A stretch of 64,000 bases of DNA from Flavobacteriaceae bacterium PS02336 (GTDB lineage: Bacteria; Bacteroidota; Bacteroidia; Flavobacteriales; Flavobacteriaceae): NCBI GenBank assembly GCA_029960065.1, contig JASCOF010000007.1, forward strand, positions 228,789-292,788, read 5' to 3'. The position numbers and the translations under genes are program-made. The notes beneath the pieces were generated by a model. The model ran no database searches, had not been told where the DNA came from, and worked only from the letters and a program-made list of their open reading frames with translations. This document shows positions 42,457-51,966 of this stretch, in pieces (within the stretch, counting starts at the first letter, position 1; each line of letters begins with the position of its first letter).

Positions 42457-43170
42457 ATGAACCTGAATGATCTTACCGTAAACGATACCGAAAAAATTGC
42501 TTTAGACGATTTATTCTTTAGTGACGAAAACAAAACTGCACTGCTTCAGATTATAAAAGAACATCAATATATTGAGGAACTTAAAAAGTATAATCTAAAA
42601 GTTGATAATAAAATTTTACTGCACGGAAGTTCGGGCTGCGGTAAAACCACTACGGCAAAGGCAATTGCCAATACTTTAAGCAAAAAGATCATTATTGTAA
42701 ACCTCAGCACTATAGTCGATTCTAGAATTGGAGAAACTTCAAAAAATCTAAAAGCCATTTTTGACAAAGCAATTCGCGAAAAAGCCGTTTTATTTCTGGA
42801 CGAATTTGACCAAATCGGAAAAAGCCGTGACAGCGACGATAAAGATGTAGGCGAAATGAGGCGTTTGGTAAATACAATAATCCAGCTATTTGATTATTTT
42901 CCGTCTGATAGTTTATTGATCTGTGCAACCAACCATTACGAAATAATTGACAGTGCATTACTCCGAAGATTTCAGCTTCGTTTGAAATATGAAATGCCTT
43001 TAGAAAATCAGCTGGATGTTTATTATGATAAAATTTTAAGTGAATTTCCACTTCATTATCAAAACATCGAAAGACGTTATTCTATTTCGTATGCCGAAGC
43101 TTTAGATTATATTCATACTGCAATGAAAAAACAGATTATTGCTGCTTTAGATTTAAATCAAAAAACATAA
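42457..43170 (+). CDS. Small AAA-family ATPase
   Basis: 237 residues forming a single AAA module: Walker A HGSSGCGKTTTAKAIA (about 51-66), Walker B AVLFLDEFDQIG, sensor 1 LLICATNHYE, and the arginine-finger region SALLRRFQLRLKYEMP. There is no protease, helicase or N-terminal substrate domain, and the C-terminal lid is short. This is typical of stand-alone AAA proteins whose partner is encoded elsewhere. No adjacent partner gene is seen. Role unknown. Confidence 0.88.
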   Translation: MNLNDLTVNDTEKIALDDLFFSDENKTALLQIIKEHQYIEELKKYNLKVDNKILLHGSSGCGKTTTAKAIANTLSKKIIIVNLSTIVDSRIGETSKNLKAIFDKAIREKAVLFLDEFDQIGKSRDSDDKDVGEMRRLVNTIIQLFDYFPSDSLLICATNHYEIIDSALLRRFQLRLKYEMPLENQLDVYYDKILSEFPLHYQNIERRYSISYAEALDYIHTAMKKQIIAALDLNQKT

Positions 43171-43264
43171 AATCAAACCTTTAGAAGATGACGAAAATTG
43201 TTCCGTAGGAATGATTTGCTGGGCTTAAAAAATTAAAAAACTCTGTTTTTTATATAAACATAAT

Positions 43265-43300
43265 AAAGGGCTGTCTCAAAAGTTGAGACAGCCCTTTTTC
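43265..43300. terminator. Bidirectional terminator between the AAA ATPase and glycosyltransferase genes
   Basis: Perfect 15-bp stem (43265-43279 with 43283-43297), a 3-nt loop and a T run. The core ggctgtctc...gagacagcc resembles the terminator at 30815. Confidence 0.92.
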
Positions 43301-43339
43301 TTGGTTGGAGTTTTTATATAGAATAATAGTGTACTAAAA

Positions 43340-44785
43340 TTATAAGCCTCGTGTAAGCCAGCCTTTTTTATTTGCTGTTGCTATAGCGTAAGGCGCAATC
43401 CAGAATAAACTGAAAGTGTAGAAAACACTGTATGAATAAGCCCAGAAAGATTCAGCCAAATTGTATCTTTTTGCGTAGAACAACATTGAGAAACTTGAGA
43501 AAATTAAAATTGCCAAGAATGTTGAACTTAAAAATAATAATGGGTGAACTGCAATAAAGTAAAACATAAACAGTATAAAAGGATACGTCATCGCGATTTT
43601 AAAGAACTGATTGGCGAACAACATTCTCGGACCAAATTTTGAACCTTTTCTAAAATCTGTGAAAACATATTTTGCCATCATCAGGTTTTCACGAACGTTA
43701 CTTCTCGCCCATCTAATAAACATTTTATACAATCCTTTGTACTCTTCTGGAACATTAGTCAAAACGACTGCGTTTCTTTGAAATTTCACTTCAAAACCTT
43801 GTTTCAAAATCATATTTGTCAAAGCACGATCTTCTCCAATATCCGATGGTTCGCCCATGAAAGTCTGGTTAATCCATTCTGGAAGACAGTTAAAAACGGC
43901 ATCTTTTCTATACGCTGCCAAAGCTCCCGGAGTACATAATACAGAACCTAATTCACTTTCGGCAGAACGCTGGAATTCAAAACTCATTACAAAACTTACA
44001 TTCAGCATTTTTGGCAAAATAGCCGATTTGTTGTTTAAAACCTGAACGTTTCCTGCAACGGCACCACATTTTTTGTTTACCACAAACGGACTAACTAAGT
44101 TTCTTAAAGTATCTTTTTTTACAATAGAGTCACTATCTACAGTTACAAAGATTTCTCCTGTTCCTAATTTAAATCCTCTGTATAAAGCTTGACGTTTTCC
44201 TTGGTTTTTTGGCTGCTGAAAAATCGTAACACGATCTCCTAATTTTGCTTTAGCTTCCTGCATCCAGTACCAAGTATCATCTTTACTTCCATCGTCGATA
44301 GCCAAAAGCTGTAATTTTTCTGCTGGATAATCGCTTTCTGCAAGGCTTAATAAAGTATCCCAAACCAGTTTTCCTTCGTTATAAGCCGGAACGATAATCG
44401 TACAAGTCGGCAGTAAATCATCTGAAACAGATTCGATTGGTTTATATCTTAGATACAAATAAGAGCTGTACAAGAAAACTCCAGTTTGATAAAAGAACAA
44501 AATGGTTGTAAGGATTAAAAATGGTAATCCCCAAGTCGAAGCGATTCTTTCAAAATGAAATTGTTCAAAATCGTCTTGTAATAGATATACCGCATATACT
44601 CCTGCAAGCATTAGCACAAATGTTCCAATAAGAACGGCTAATCCAAACGGACTTTTAGGTCTTTCTACGTGTATTTTTTGTTTTTTTTCTTTAGTTCCAA
44701 AAAAAGAACCGTTTAACGTTTTTTCGCTGATAACCGAACTACTGTTCGAGTAAAATTGTTCTGAGATAATTGTTTCGCTTTCCAT
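43340..44785 (-). CDS. Membrane glycosyltransferase family 2 (processive, BcsA/NodC-like)
   Basis: 481 residues. Two N-terminal TM helices (about 48-70 and 85-108) precede a GT-A domain with IIVPAYNEGKLVWDTLLSL, IDDGSKDDT, VTVDSDSIV (DxD), TPGALAAYRK, GEDRALTN and the acceptor-binding FIRWARSNVREN (Q/RxxRW type). Three or more C-terminal TM helices follow. This is the layout of polymerising GT2 enzymes such as chitin, hyaluronan or cellulose synthases. Product sugar unknown. No export or modification genes are adjacent. Confidence 0.92.
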   Translation of the reverse strand: MESETIISEQFYSNSSSVISEKTLNGSFFGTKEKKQKIHVERPKSPFGLAVLIGTFVLMLAGVYAVYLLQDDFEQFHFERIASTWGLPFLILTTILFFYQTGVFLYSSYLYLRYKPIESVSDDLLPTCTIIVPAYNEGKLVWDTLLSLAESDYPAEKLQLLAIDDGSKDDTWYWMQEAKAKLGDRVTIFQQPKNQGKRQALYRGFKLGTGEIFVTVDSDSIVKKDTLRNLVSPFVVNKKCGAVAGNVQVLNNKSAILPKMLNVSFVMSFEFQRSAESELGSVLCTPGALAAYRKDAVFNCLPEWINQTFMGEPSDIGEDRALTNMILKQGFEVKFQRNAVVLTNVPEEYKGLYKMFIRWARSNVRENLMMAKYVFTDFRKGSKFGPRMLFANQFFKIAMTYPFILFMFYFIAVHPLLFLSSTFLAILIFSSFSMLFYAKRYNLAESFWAYSYSVFYTFSLFWIAPYAIATANKKGWLTRGL

Positions 44786-45295
44786 GCTTATACTCCTTTT
44801 TTGATTGCTTAATTATGGGCTTTTAGTAAAATCTTTTCTTTTTCTGATTATTGATAACTCATATTAGAGAAACAATAAAAAACAAACACATCAAAGATTT
44901 AGACATAAACACAATTTGCAAGCGGCGTGCCAATACGGTTTAAAGCTGGTATAGAGCAATTTACAAAAAAGCAGTTCCAAAATAGTGTGTAATTATTTTA
45001 CACTTTGTGGATACAGTAAACAATAAAAATGGATTTTTTGAGAGAAGGAAGGCAGAATTTTAAAGGGATTTCAAGAGATTGGCTTCTCTATTTCCTATTA
45101 TTTATTCATCAAAAAACTAAAGAATAATAATAACGTAAAACTGCGAAACAAAATTGTATCGAGCACACAAAAAATACAATCTGCTTTCTTATTTTTTAGA
45201 TTAAAAAAAACATTCTTCGCAAAAAAACTGGAAATATGCCCGAAAAAAGTTAAATTTAACGAGCCATATTTAACCCTAAATTGAAAAAATAAAAT
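44786..45295. other. Intergenic region without recognisable features
   Basis: 510 bp of AT-rich divergent sequence. I checked both strands for ORFs, strong hairpins and repeats and see none that I can support. It must hold the promoters of the glycosyltransferase and the two-component pair. Confidence 0.5.
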
Positions 45296-45745
45296 ATGAA
45301 TACAGAGCGCTATAATCTTTTACTGGCCGATGATGATGAAGATGACTGCCTTTTCTTTAAAGAAGCTCTTGACGAAACTTCAATTAATGCCACACTGTCT
45401 ATAGTGCACGATGGCGTGCAATTGATGAATTATTTAAAATCAAATATCTCAAATAATTTTCCTGATGTACTTTTTCTAGATTTAAACATGCCTAAAAAAA
45501 ACGGATTGGAATGTTTAGCAGAAATTAAAGCAGATCAAAAACTGCAAAAACTGCCTGTAATAATTTTTTCAACCTCGCTGGATAGTGAGATTGTCAACAA
45601 CTTATACAGAAATGGCGCTTCGTACTATATTAGAAAGCCGGGTGATTTTTCTAAACTAAAAAAAGTACTGGAGATGGCACTCACTACTGCTTCAGAGAAT
45701 AATTTCAAACAGCCTGAAAGAGCTAATTTCATACTGCAACCCTAA
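45296..45745 (+). CDS. Single-domain response regulator (Rcp/CheY-like)
   Basis: 149 residues, receiver domain only: acidic A-D-D-D-E-D near 11-16, phospho-acceptor D62 in VLFLDLNMPKKNG, switch Ser in VIIFSTSLD and Lys in YYIRKPGDF. There is no output domain. The insert in the first half is typical of the Rcp1-like group that pairs with multi-PAS or phytochrome kinases. It lies 11 bp upstream of such a kinase and probably shuttles phosphate or tunes it. Confidence 0.93.
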   Translation: MNTERYNLLLADDDEDDCLFFKEALDETSINATLSIVHDGVQLMNYLKSNISNNFPDVLFLDLNMPKKNGLECLAEIKADQKLQKLPVIIFSTSLDSEIVNNLYRNGASYYIRKPGDFSKLKKVLEMALTTASENNFKQPERANFILQP

Positions 45746-45756
45746 ATCGCCCTGAA

Positions 45757-48700
45757 ATGAACCGTAAGACAAAGGAACATTATTTTCTTTCAGAAGGTGG
45801 AGAAATGGGAAGTTTAATACGTTCCAAAGACTGGGGCAAAACCCCATTGGGAGATCCTGAGAAGTGGCCTCAGAGTTTAAAAACAATGACTGCAATGATG
45901 CTGGGCAATCCTTTTGGAATGTATATTGCCTGGGGGAAAAACTATACTCAATTATACAATGATGCTTTCCGTCCTATTTTGGGTGCTTCTAAACATCCCG
46001 AAGCTTTAGGCGGCAATTCTCAAAATACATTTGCTGAAATCTGGGATACTATTGGACCAATGTTTACTGATGTCATGAAAGGTAAAGCAGTTAGTTTTCC
46101 GGATTTTAAAGTGCCTCTTCATCGAAATGGCTACACAGAAGACTGTTTTTTTGATTTTTCATACAGTCCCATAAAAATAGAAGACGGCTCTATTGGCGGT
46201 ATTTTGGTTACTGTTATTGAAACCACCGAAAAGAAAATTGTTGCCGATGCCTTGCAGGAAAGTAATGCAAGGTTTATAAAAAATATTATGCAGGCTCCCG
46301 TTGCCATGTGTATTTTTAGGAGCGAAAATCAGATTGTTGAAATCGCCAACGAACAAATGATCAAACTTTGGGGAACAACTGAAACTGACATTATAAGTAA
46401 ACCTATTTTTGAAACACTTCCCGAGTTAAAAAAACAAGGACTTGATGAAATTCTTCACCATGTTTTTACTACAGGAAAAAAAATAACAACCGACGAAAAT
46501 TTTGTCCAATTAAGCCGCAACGGTAAAACCGAAAATACATACGTCAATTTTGTCTATGAAGCTCTTAGAGAAGCTGATGGAACAATATCTGGTGTCGCTG
46601 CAATTGCTACCGAAGTTACCGCGCAGGTTTTGGCACGATCGAAAGTCGAAGAAAGCGAACAAAAAATTCGTCAGCTGGTAGAAAACGCACCTTTTCCTAT
46701 TGCAGTTTACGTAGGAAAGGAAATGCGCATCGAATTAGCCAATGACTCTATTATTAAAGTTTGGGGAAAAGGTTCGGATGTGATCGGAAAAACATACAAG
46801 GAGATTTTACCAGAATTAGAAAATCAGTCCATATTTGAGCAAGTCGAAATGGTATTTGAGACGGGACAATCTTTTCATTCCAGAAACTCACGTGTTGATC
46901 TTATTGTAGACGATGTATTACAACCATTCTATTTTAATTACAGCTTTACTCCTTTGTATGATTTACAGGGTAAAGTTTATGGCGTAATGAACACAGCTGT
47001 AGAAATAACAGATTTATACTTAGCCAAACAAAAAATTGAAGAAAGTGACAAGCGTTTTCGCGATACAGTAAAGCAAGCTCCTGTTGGCATCACCATTCTT
47101 CGTGGACACGAATATGTGGTAGACATGGCAAATGAAGCCTATCTAAAATTAGTAGACAGAGAAGAAGAAAATTTTGTTGGCAGGCCTTTATATGATTCGC
47201 TTCCCGAAGTAAAAGATACTGTCAGCGCATTGCTGGACGGTGTGTTAAATACGGGAATTCCCTTTCATGGAAATGAAGTTCCTGTTCCTTTAAACCGCTA
47301 CGGAAAAATTGAAACGTCTTATTTTGACTTTCTGTATCATCCTTTAAAGGAAGAAAACGGAACAATTTCAGGTATTTTAGTGACCGTAACAGAAGTAAGC
47401 GAAAAGGTAGAAGCACGCAAAAAAATCGAGCTCAACGAAGATCGTCTAAAAATTGTTGTCGAAGCCAGTGAATTGGGTACATGGGAATTGAATGTAAAAA
47501 CCAGAAATCCTATTTACTCTAAAAGATATCTCGAAATTATTGGCGGTTACACTGAAGATGTTTCGCTGACTCATGAAGAATTACTAGCACATCTTCATCC
47601 TGATGATTTGTATGTTAGAAATAAAGGTTTTAAAGAAGCTTTAAGTTCAGGATTTCTAAATTATGAAGTACGCGTAATCTGGAAAGATCAATCGATACAT
47701 TGGATTGAAGGCAAGGGAAAAGTTTTTTATGATGAAAATGGTGAACCAGAAAAACTTATTGGCACGATAAGAGATATTACAGCAGAAAAAAAATACCAGC
47801 AGAAAATTGAAGAAAGCGAGAAAAAACTCCGCAATCTTATTATGCAGTCGCCTGTTCCAAAGGCAATTTTAAGAGGCCAGGACTTTACAATCGAAATGGC
47901 CAATTTTGTGCTTTTAAATAATATCTGGAAAAAAGAAGAAGCAGCTATACAAGGAAAAAATCTATTGGAAATTTTTCCAGAACTCGAGAAACAGAAATAT
48001 GCCAAACTGCTCAAACAAGTATACGAAACAGGAAAAGTTTATGCAGAATCGGAATCACTTCTCTACATTGAAAACAAAAAGGATATCAATCAGTTGTATG
48101 TAGATTTTGAATTTGCTCCGCTTCGCGAAAGCGACGATTCTATTTCTGGAGTAAGAATGACTCTGATTGATGTTACCGAAAAAGTAGAAGCCAGAAAAAA
48201 AATAGAAGAAAGCGAAATGCGATTCCGTTCTCTTACCGAAAGTATTCCGCAATTGATATGGGAAACTGATGCAGAAGGAAATGCTTTATTTACCTCTGGA
48301 AAATGGTTGGAATATACAGGAATTAAGCCCGGTGTTGAAGGTTCTTGGGAAGCCATGATACATCCTGATGATTTTGAAGAGAATGTCAGAATCTGGCAAA
48401 ATGCTCTTAAAACTGGCGAGATGTACCGTTGTGATGTGAGAATGCGAAGAAAAGATGGAAGTTATAGATGGCATACTGTTATTGGAGAGCCTGTTTATAA
48501 TATTGAAAATAAAATTATAAAATGGGTTGGCGCCTTTACAGACATTCATACTGAAAAAGCATTTACACACGAATTAGAACAGCAGGTTACAGCTCGAACA
48601 AGAGAACTAATCCAGATCAACGAATCGCTTCGAAAAAGCGAAGAACGTTATCACTTAATGGTTGAAGAAGTTCAGGAATACGCTATTTTATACCTCAACC

Positions 48701-49776
48701 CCGAAGGAATTATCGAAAACTGGAATGCTGGAGCCGAAAAAATAAAAGGCTATAAAGCGGATGAGATTGTGGGGAAATATTTTGCTGTTTTCTACACTAA
48801 AGAAGATCAAAAAAACAATCTTCCTCAAAAACTGCTGCAGCAAGCACGAGAAAAAGGGAAAGTAATTCATGAAGGCTGGCGCACTCGAAAAAATGGAAAT
48901 TTATTTTGGGCAAGCGTTGTTATCACTGCTGTACACAACAAAAAGGGAGAAGTTATAGGTTTCTCAAAAGTGACTCATGATTTAACCGATAAAAAAAGAG
49001 CAGACGATACCTTAAAATTGAATGCTATGGAATTGGAGCAGAAAAATAACGAGTTGGAAGAAATGAATAAAGAGCTTCAATCTTTTGCTTACATTTCGAG
49101 TCATGATTTACAGGAGCCATTAAGGAAAATTCAAACTTTTGCTTCGCAGATTATAGAAAAAGAAGCTGTTAATTTATCTGAAAATGGATTAGATAAATTC
49201 AAAAGAATGCAAAATGCTGCACAGCGAATGCAGACTTTGATTAACGATTTACTTTCTTATTCTAGAACCAATATACAGGAACGCATTTTTGTAAAAACAG
49301 ATCTTGCTCAAATTATTAACGAAGTAAAAGATGATCTGAAAGAAGAACTGGAACAAAAAAATGCTGTAATTGAAGTTGAAAAAACATCAGAAGTTGATAT
49401 CATTTCTTTCCAGTTCAAGCAGTTATTATATAATTTAATAAGCAACTCACTGAAATTTTCTGATCCGAATGTACCTATTCAAATCAAGATCAGAAGCGAA
49501 ATCAAATCAGGAAAAGATTTCGATAACGAAAAATTAATCTCTTATAAAAACTACTGCCACATTCAGGTTTCTGATAACGGAATTGGTTTTGAATCGCAGT
49601 ACAATAAAAAGATTTTTGAAGTTTTCCAGCGTTTACACGGAAGAGACCGTTACAACGGAACCGGAATTGGACTTGCAATTGTAAAAAAAATTGTAGAAAA
49701 CCATAACGGAATAATAACAGCTTCGGGCGTTCAAAACAAAGGAGCTTCCTTTGATATTTATATTCCAGTAAGCTAA
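45757..49776 (+). CDS. Eight-PAS soluble sensor histidine kinase
   Basis: 1339 residues without membrane segments. An N-terminal PAS-like unit (about 1-150) is followed by seven more PAS/PAC modules, each of about 120-130 residues, joined by linkers such as EARKKIEESEMRF. A coiled coil leads to HisKA (AYISSHDLQEPLRKI) and HATPase_c (NLISNSLKF, VSDNGIGF, GTGIGLAIVKKIVENHNG). The repeated module start [NV]-APVxxxI suggests internal PAS duplication. It is co-transcribed with the preceding response regulator. The ligands are not predictable. Confidence 0.95.
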   Translation: MNRKTKEHYFLSEGGEMGSLIRSKDWGKTPLGDPEKWPQSLKTMTAMMLGNPFGMYIAWGKNYTQLYNDAFRPILGASKHPEALGGNSQNTFAEIWDTIGPMFTDVMKGKAVSFPDFKVPLHRNGYTEDCFFDFSYSPIKIEDGSIGGILVTVIETTEKKIVADALQESNARFIKNIMQAPVAMCIFRSENQIVEIANEQMIKLWGTTETDIISKPIFETLPELKKQGLDEILHHVFTTGKKITTDENFVQLSRNGKTENTYVNFVYEALREADGTISGVAAIATEVTAQVLARSKVEESEQKIRQLVENAPFPIAVYVGKEMRIELANDSIIKVWGKGSDVIGKTYKEILPELENQSIFEQVEMVFETGQSFHSRNSRVDLIVDDVLQPFYFNYSFTPLYDLQGKVYGVMNTAVEITDLYLAKQKIEESDKRFRDTVKQAPVGITILRGHEYVVDMANEAYLKLVDREEENFVGRPLYDSLPEVKDTVSALLDGVLNTGIPFHGNEVPVPLNRYGKIETSYFDFLYHPLKEENGTISGILVTVTEVSEKVEARKKIELNEDRLKIVVEASELGTWELNVKTRNPIYSKRYLEIIGGYTEDVSLTHEELLAHLHPDDLYVRNKGFKEALSSGFLNYEVRVIWKDQSIHWIEGKGKVFYDENGEPEKLIGTIRDITAEKKYQQKIEESEKKLRNLIMQSPVPKAILRGQDFTIEMANFVLLNNIWKKEEAAIQGKNLLEIFPELEKQKYAKLLKQVYETGKVYAESESLLYIENKKDINQLYVDFEFAPLRESDDSISGVRMTLIDVTEKVEARKKIEESEMRFRSLTESIPQLIWETDAEGNALFTSGKWLEYTGIKPGVEGSWEAMIHPDDFEENVRIWQNALKTGEMYRCDVRMRRKDGSYRWHTVIGEPVYNIENKIIKWVGAFTDIHTEKAFTHELEQQVTARTRELIQINESLRKSEERYHLMVEEVQEYAILYLNPEGIIENWNAGAEKIKGYKADEIVGKYFAVFYTKEDQKNNLPQKLLQQAREKGKVIHEGWRTRKNGNLFWASVVITAVHNKKGEVIGFSKVTHDLTDKKRADDTLKLNAMELEQKNNELEEMNKELQSFAYISSHDLQEPLRKIQTFASQIIEKEAVNLSENGLDKFKRMQNAAQRMQTLINDLLSYSRTNIQERIFVKTDLAQIINEVKDDLKEELEQKNAVIEVEKTSEVDIISFQFKQLLYNLISNSLKFSDPNVPIQIKIRSEIKSGKDFDNEKLISYKNYCHIQVSDNGIGFESQYNKKIFEVFQRLHGRDRYNGTGIGLAIVKKIVENHNGIITASGVQNKGASFDIYIPVS

Positions 49777-49814
49777 AAATATTCAAATTCAAAATTCAAA
49801 TTCAAAATTTCAAT

Positions 49815-49860
49815 AAAAAAACGGAAATAACTTTAAAGCTATTTCCGTTTTATTTTTTTT
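49815..49860. terminator. Bidirectional terminator between the kinase and lipocalin-like genes
   Basis: Perfect 12-bp stem (49818-49829 with 49840-49851) followed by TATTTTTTTT and preceded by an A run. Confidence 0.92.
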
Positions 49861-49872
49861 AAAAGAAACTAA

Positions 49873-50292
49873 TTATCTAGAGAAAACGGTAATTATACCA
49901 GTTGTTTTGTCTTTAATTTTAAGTTCTTTGTTAGTAAGATTCATAATATCACTAGTTGTAGTAACACCTCCAATAGTTAGTGTTAAATCATTGTGAGATC
50001 TTACATAAGTTCCAGTTGTTTCTACCAATGCACAATCACTTCCATTATAATCTCCGTAAACTGCAGCATTACTCAATCTTAGATCTAAGTAATCTACAGA
50101 ACAGCCGCTTTGATTAGCTGGTGCATCAATTAAAACTTCTTTTCCGTCAGCGCCAATTGTTCCTGTTTGTCTCAAGTTGTATTTTCCTTGAAGTGGAACG
50201 ATTGTTTCTCCTTCGTTATCGTCACTGCTACATGATGCGGCAAATAATCCTAAACTTAAGGCTGATACTAATAATAATCTTGTAGTTTTCAT
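49873..50292 (-). CDS. Lipocalin-like lipoprotein
   Basis: 139 residues. The lipoprotein signal MKTTRLLLVSALSLGLFA has lipobox AASC. The mature part has the pattern of Bacteroidetes lipocalin-like proteins: LQGKYNLRQTGTIGADGKE, a Cys pair (SGCSVDYLDL and SDCAL) likely in a disulfide, TTGTYVRSHNDLTLTIGG and LTNKELKIKDK. Probably surface or periplasmic with a ligand-binding barrel. Function unknown. Confidence 0.8.
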   Translation of the reverse strand: MKTTRLLLVSALSLGLFAASCSSDDNEGETIVPLQGKYNLRQTGTIGADGKEVLIDAPANQSGCSVDYLDLRLSNAAVYGDYNGSDCALVETTGTYVRSHNDLTLTIGGVTTTSDIMNLTNKELKIKDKTTGIITVFSR

Positions 50293-50418
50293 GTTTGATT
50301 TGTTTTTTATTGATATAATTTAATAATGCTAAATTAAACGTATATACTTACAAAAAATTTCATGATTTAAGGAATTTATTACATAAATCGCATTTTAACT
50401 AAATTTTATTTTAGACCT

Positions 50419-51405
50419 TTATTTACATTTTGGAAGATCAGATAAATATGTATCAATCATATGCTGAGTAATCGGTTTCAAATGTCTATTTGTATTTAAA
50501 GGGTAAGGGGCATATCTGTCAAAACATTCTATTGAATTGGGAGATACTTTAAAATACCAAACTTTCGCTCTACCATTATTATCAAAAAAAGTTGTGGTAT
50601 CACAAACTGTAATTTTTTTTAAATCAAAATATCTAGCATCATAATATGAATCACAATATCCTTCGTCTGATTTTGATTTTTCTTCATAATGATCTACTAC
50701 CCAAACCATACAGTCTGTTTTTCTCATAGCTAAACTAAGACCTATACATAATCCTATGAGAATAGTTACTAATACCAAATTTCTAATTATTTTATTTGGT
50801 GATTTCTCCACATTATTAACTAAAGTTAATATCGATACTGATTCTTTTATTTTTTCTTCTTGGTTTGATTCGGAATTCTTGCTATCATTTTGTTCCAGTC
50901 CTTCACTATTAAAACTTTCTCTTGAGACATTTTCAATTTTCACCCCATCAATTAAATTATCAGAAGAGACTATTTTGCTTGGAACATCTGTATTTGTCAA
51001 TTCATTAAATAATTCTATATCCTCTTCATCAATCTTTTTTCTAAACTCTCTAAAAGGTCTTGGCTGAAGATCTACCAGTATTGCTGCTAATTGAATTGTA
51101 TCTTCTGCTGGTCTTTCTGTTACGCCTAAAAGAAAACGTTTGACTGATTCTAATTTGTTCAGTTCGTCATCTCCAAATAAGTTTTTTTTATCCTTATCAA
51201 ATGGAAAATCAAAAAAGGATTCAAAAGCATTTAAGTCATCCTTATTATTATTTGACCGAAATCTTTTAATACATAATTTTTTAAGTTTTGCTGGTGTTGG
51301 CGAACTTAAATTGGTTGAATACTCTCCATTTATTTCCACTTCATATTTAGCTTTAATAGCTTTTTTATAATCTTCAAAAGTATTGTTTGACATAGGCATT
51401 TTCAA
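50419..51405 (-). CDS. Single-TM protein of unknown function, divergent from signalling cassette 1
   Basis: 328 residues (start 51405, or the alternative ATG at 51393). The N-terminal 200 residues are soluble and charged. They include FRSNNNKDDLNAFESFF, FLLGVTERPAEDTIQLAAIL and DLQPRPFREFRKKID, with an acidic linker after. One TM helix (about 205-224, LVLVTILIGLCIGLSLAM) precedes a C-terminal domain with four to five Cys (TDCMVW, GYCDSYYDARYF, TVCDTTTFF, IECFDRY, PKCK) suited to disulfides. The probable topology is a cytoplasmic N-domain and an extracytoplasmic C-domain. I do not recognise a family. It is divergent from the cassette that starts near 51530, so it may be functionally linked. 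Confidence 0.75.
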   Translation of the reverse strand: MKMPMSNNTFEDYKKAIKAKYEVEINGEYSTNLSSPTPAKLKKLCIKRFRSNNNKDDLNAFESFFDFPFDKDKKNLFGDDELNKLESVKRFLLGVTERPAEDTIQLAAILVDLQPRPFREFRKKIDEEDIELFNELTNTDVPSKIVSSDNLIDGVKIENVSRESFNSEGLEQNDSKNSESNQEEKIKESVSILTLVNNVEKSPNKIIRNLVLVTILIGLCIGLSLAMRKTDCMVWVVDHYEEKSKSDEGYCDSYYDARYFDLKKITVCDTTTFFDNNGRAKVWYFKVSPNSIECFDRYAPYPLNTNRHLKPITQHMIDTYLSDLPKCK

Positions 51406-51409
51406 CTTT

Positions 51410-51424
51410 TTAGAACTTTTCTAA
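51410..51424. promoter_or_regulatory. Inverted repeat in the divergent promoter region of cassette 1
   Basis: TTAGAA-CTT-TTCTAA, with a further TTAGAACTT near 51447 and CTTTAGAAAA near 51459. It is a possible operator between the 50419-51405 gene and cassette 1, but is AT-rich and may be chance. Confidence 0.3.
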
Positions 51425-51529
51425 AGTATATTATTCTACTTATTAGAACTTATTCAAACTTTAGAAAAATATATTAAACTTTCCTGACTTTCTGATAAAC
51501 CCAAGCTCAGAACCGTTGTTACTTTGCCT

Positions 51530-51750
51530 CAACAAAATGAGTTAACGTTTTGATCTGCAGGTCAAAAACAAATGTACAAAACTAGTTAAGTACACAAGTG
51601 CGGAAAACCGTAAAACGGAGTTTATCTGGGAAGTATAAATAAAGTTTTATAGTTCTACGCACTTCACTTCCCAAAGCAGTGGTATTGCTAAAAAGATTCA
51701 GAAAAGTTCTGAACGGCTTTACCTCATCTAATTTTTAATCTTAAAAAAAA
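51530..51750 (+). ncRNA. Structured 5' leader RNA of cassette 1
   Basis: About 220 nt between a -7-like box TTACTTTG (near 51520-51530) and the small lipoprotein ATG. Four hairpins are visible. H1 (51547-51569): GTTTT-GATC-TGCA-GGTC-A-AAAAC, with one bulged base. H2 is GGGAAGT (51628-51634) with ACTTCCC (51666-51672). H3 is AGCA/TGCT (51675-51689). H4 is TTCAGAA-AAG-TTCTGAA (51697-51713). The leader at 62545-62756 has the same elements in the same order with paired substitutions. It could be a regulatory RNA or binding platform; it matches no class that I can name. Confidence 0.75.
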
Positions 51751-51933
51751 ATGAAAACACTATATCTATTGGGAGCGTGCGCGCTATTGTCAACTACATT
51801 ATTTTCTTGTACTGCTGACGAATTTGAAACTGAAGCGAAAAAAACAGAACTAATTAAAACCAATAATGTACAGGCTAGTCCTGGACCAGATGATGATCCG
51901 ATTCCGGTTAATCCACCACCAAAAAAACCATAA
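51751..51933 (+). CDS. Tiny lipoprotein of signalling cassette 1
   Basis: 60 residues. The signal MKTLYLLGACALLSTTLFSC ends in lipobox LFSC. The mature peptide begins CTADEFETEAKK and ends in an acidic-proline tail (PGPDDDPIPVNPPPKKP). Its paralogue at 62757-62936 shares SCTAD-[ED]-[FY]-ET and the D/P-rich end. It lies between the structured leader and the kinase gene. It may be a ligand, inhibitor or anchor for the neighbouring lipoprotein kinase. No known domain. Confidence 0.8.
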   Translation: MKTLYLLGACALLSTTLFSCTADEFETEAKKTELIKTNNVQASPGPDDDPIPVNPPPKKP

Positions 51934-51966
51934 ATAAAATTCGAAGTATTGATTTTATTGCTAATT

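Noticed and set aside
44786..45295. Possible structured RNA in the long gap before the response regulator
   Set aside because: No stable hairpin, conserved block or repeat could be recognised by eye.
49781..49810. Short attcaaattcaaa duplication as a regulatory element
   Set aside because: Simple AT-rich duplication just before a terminator, with no further support.
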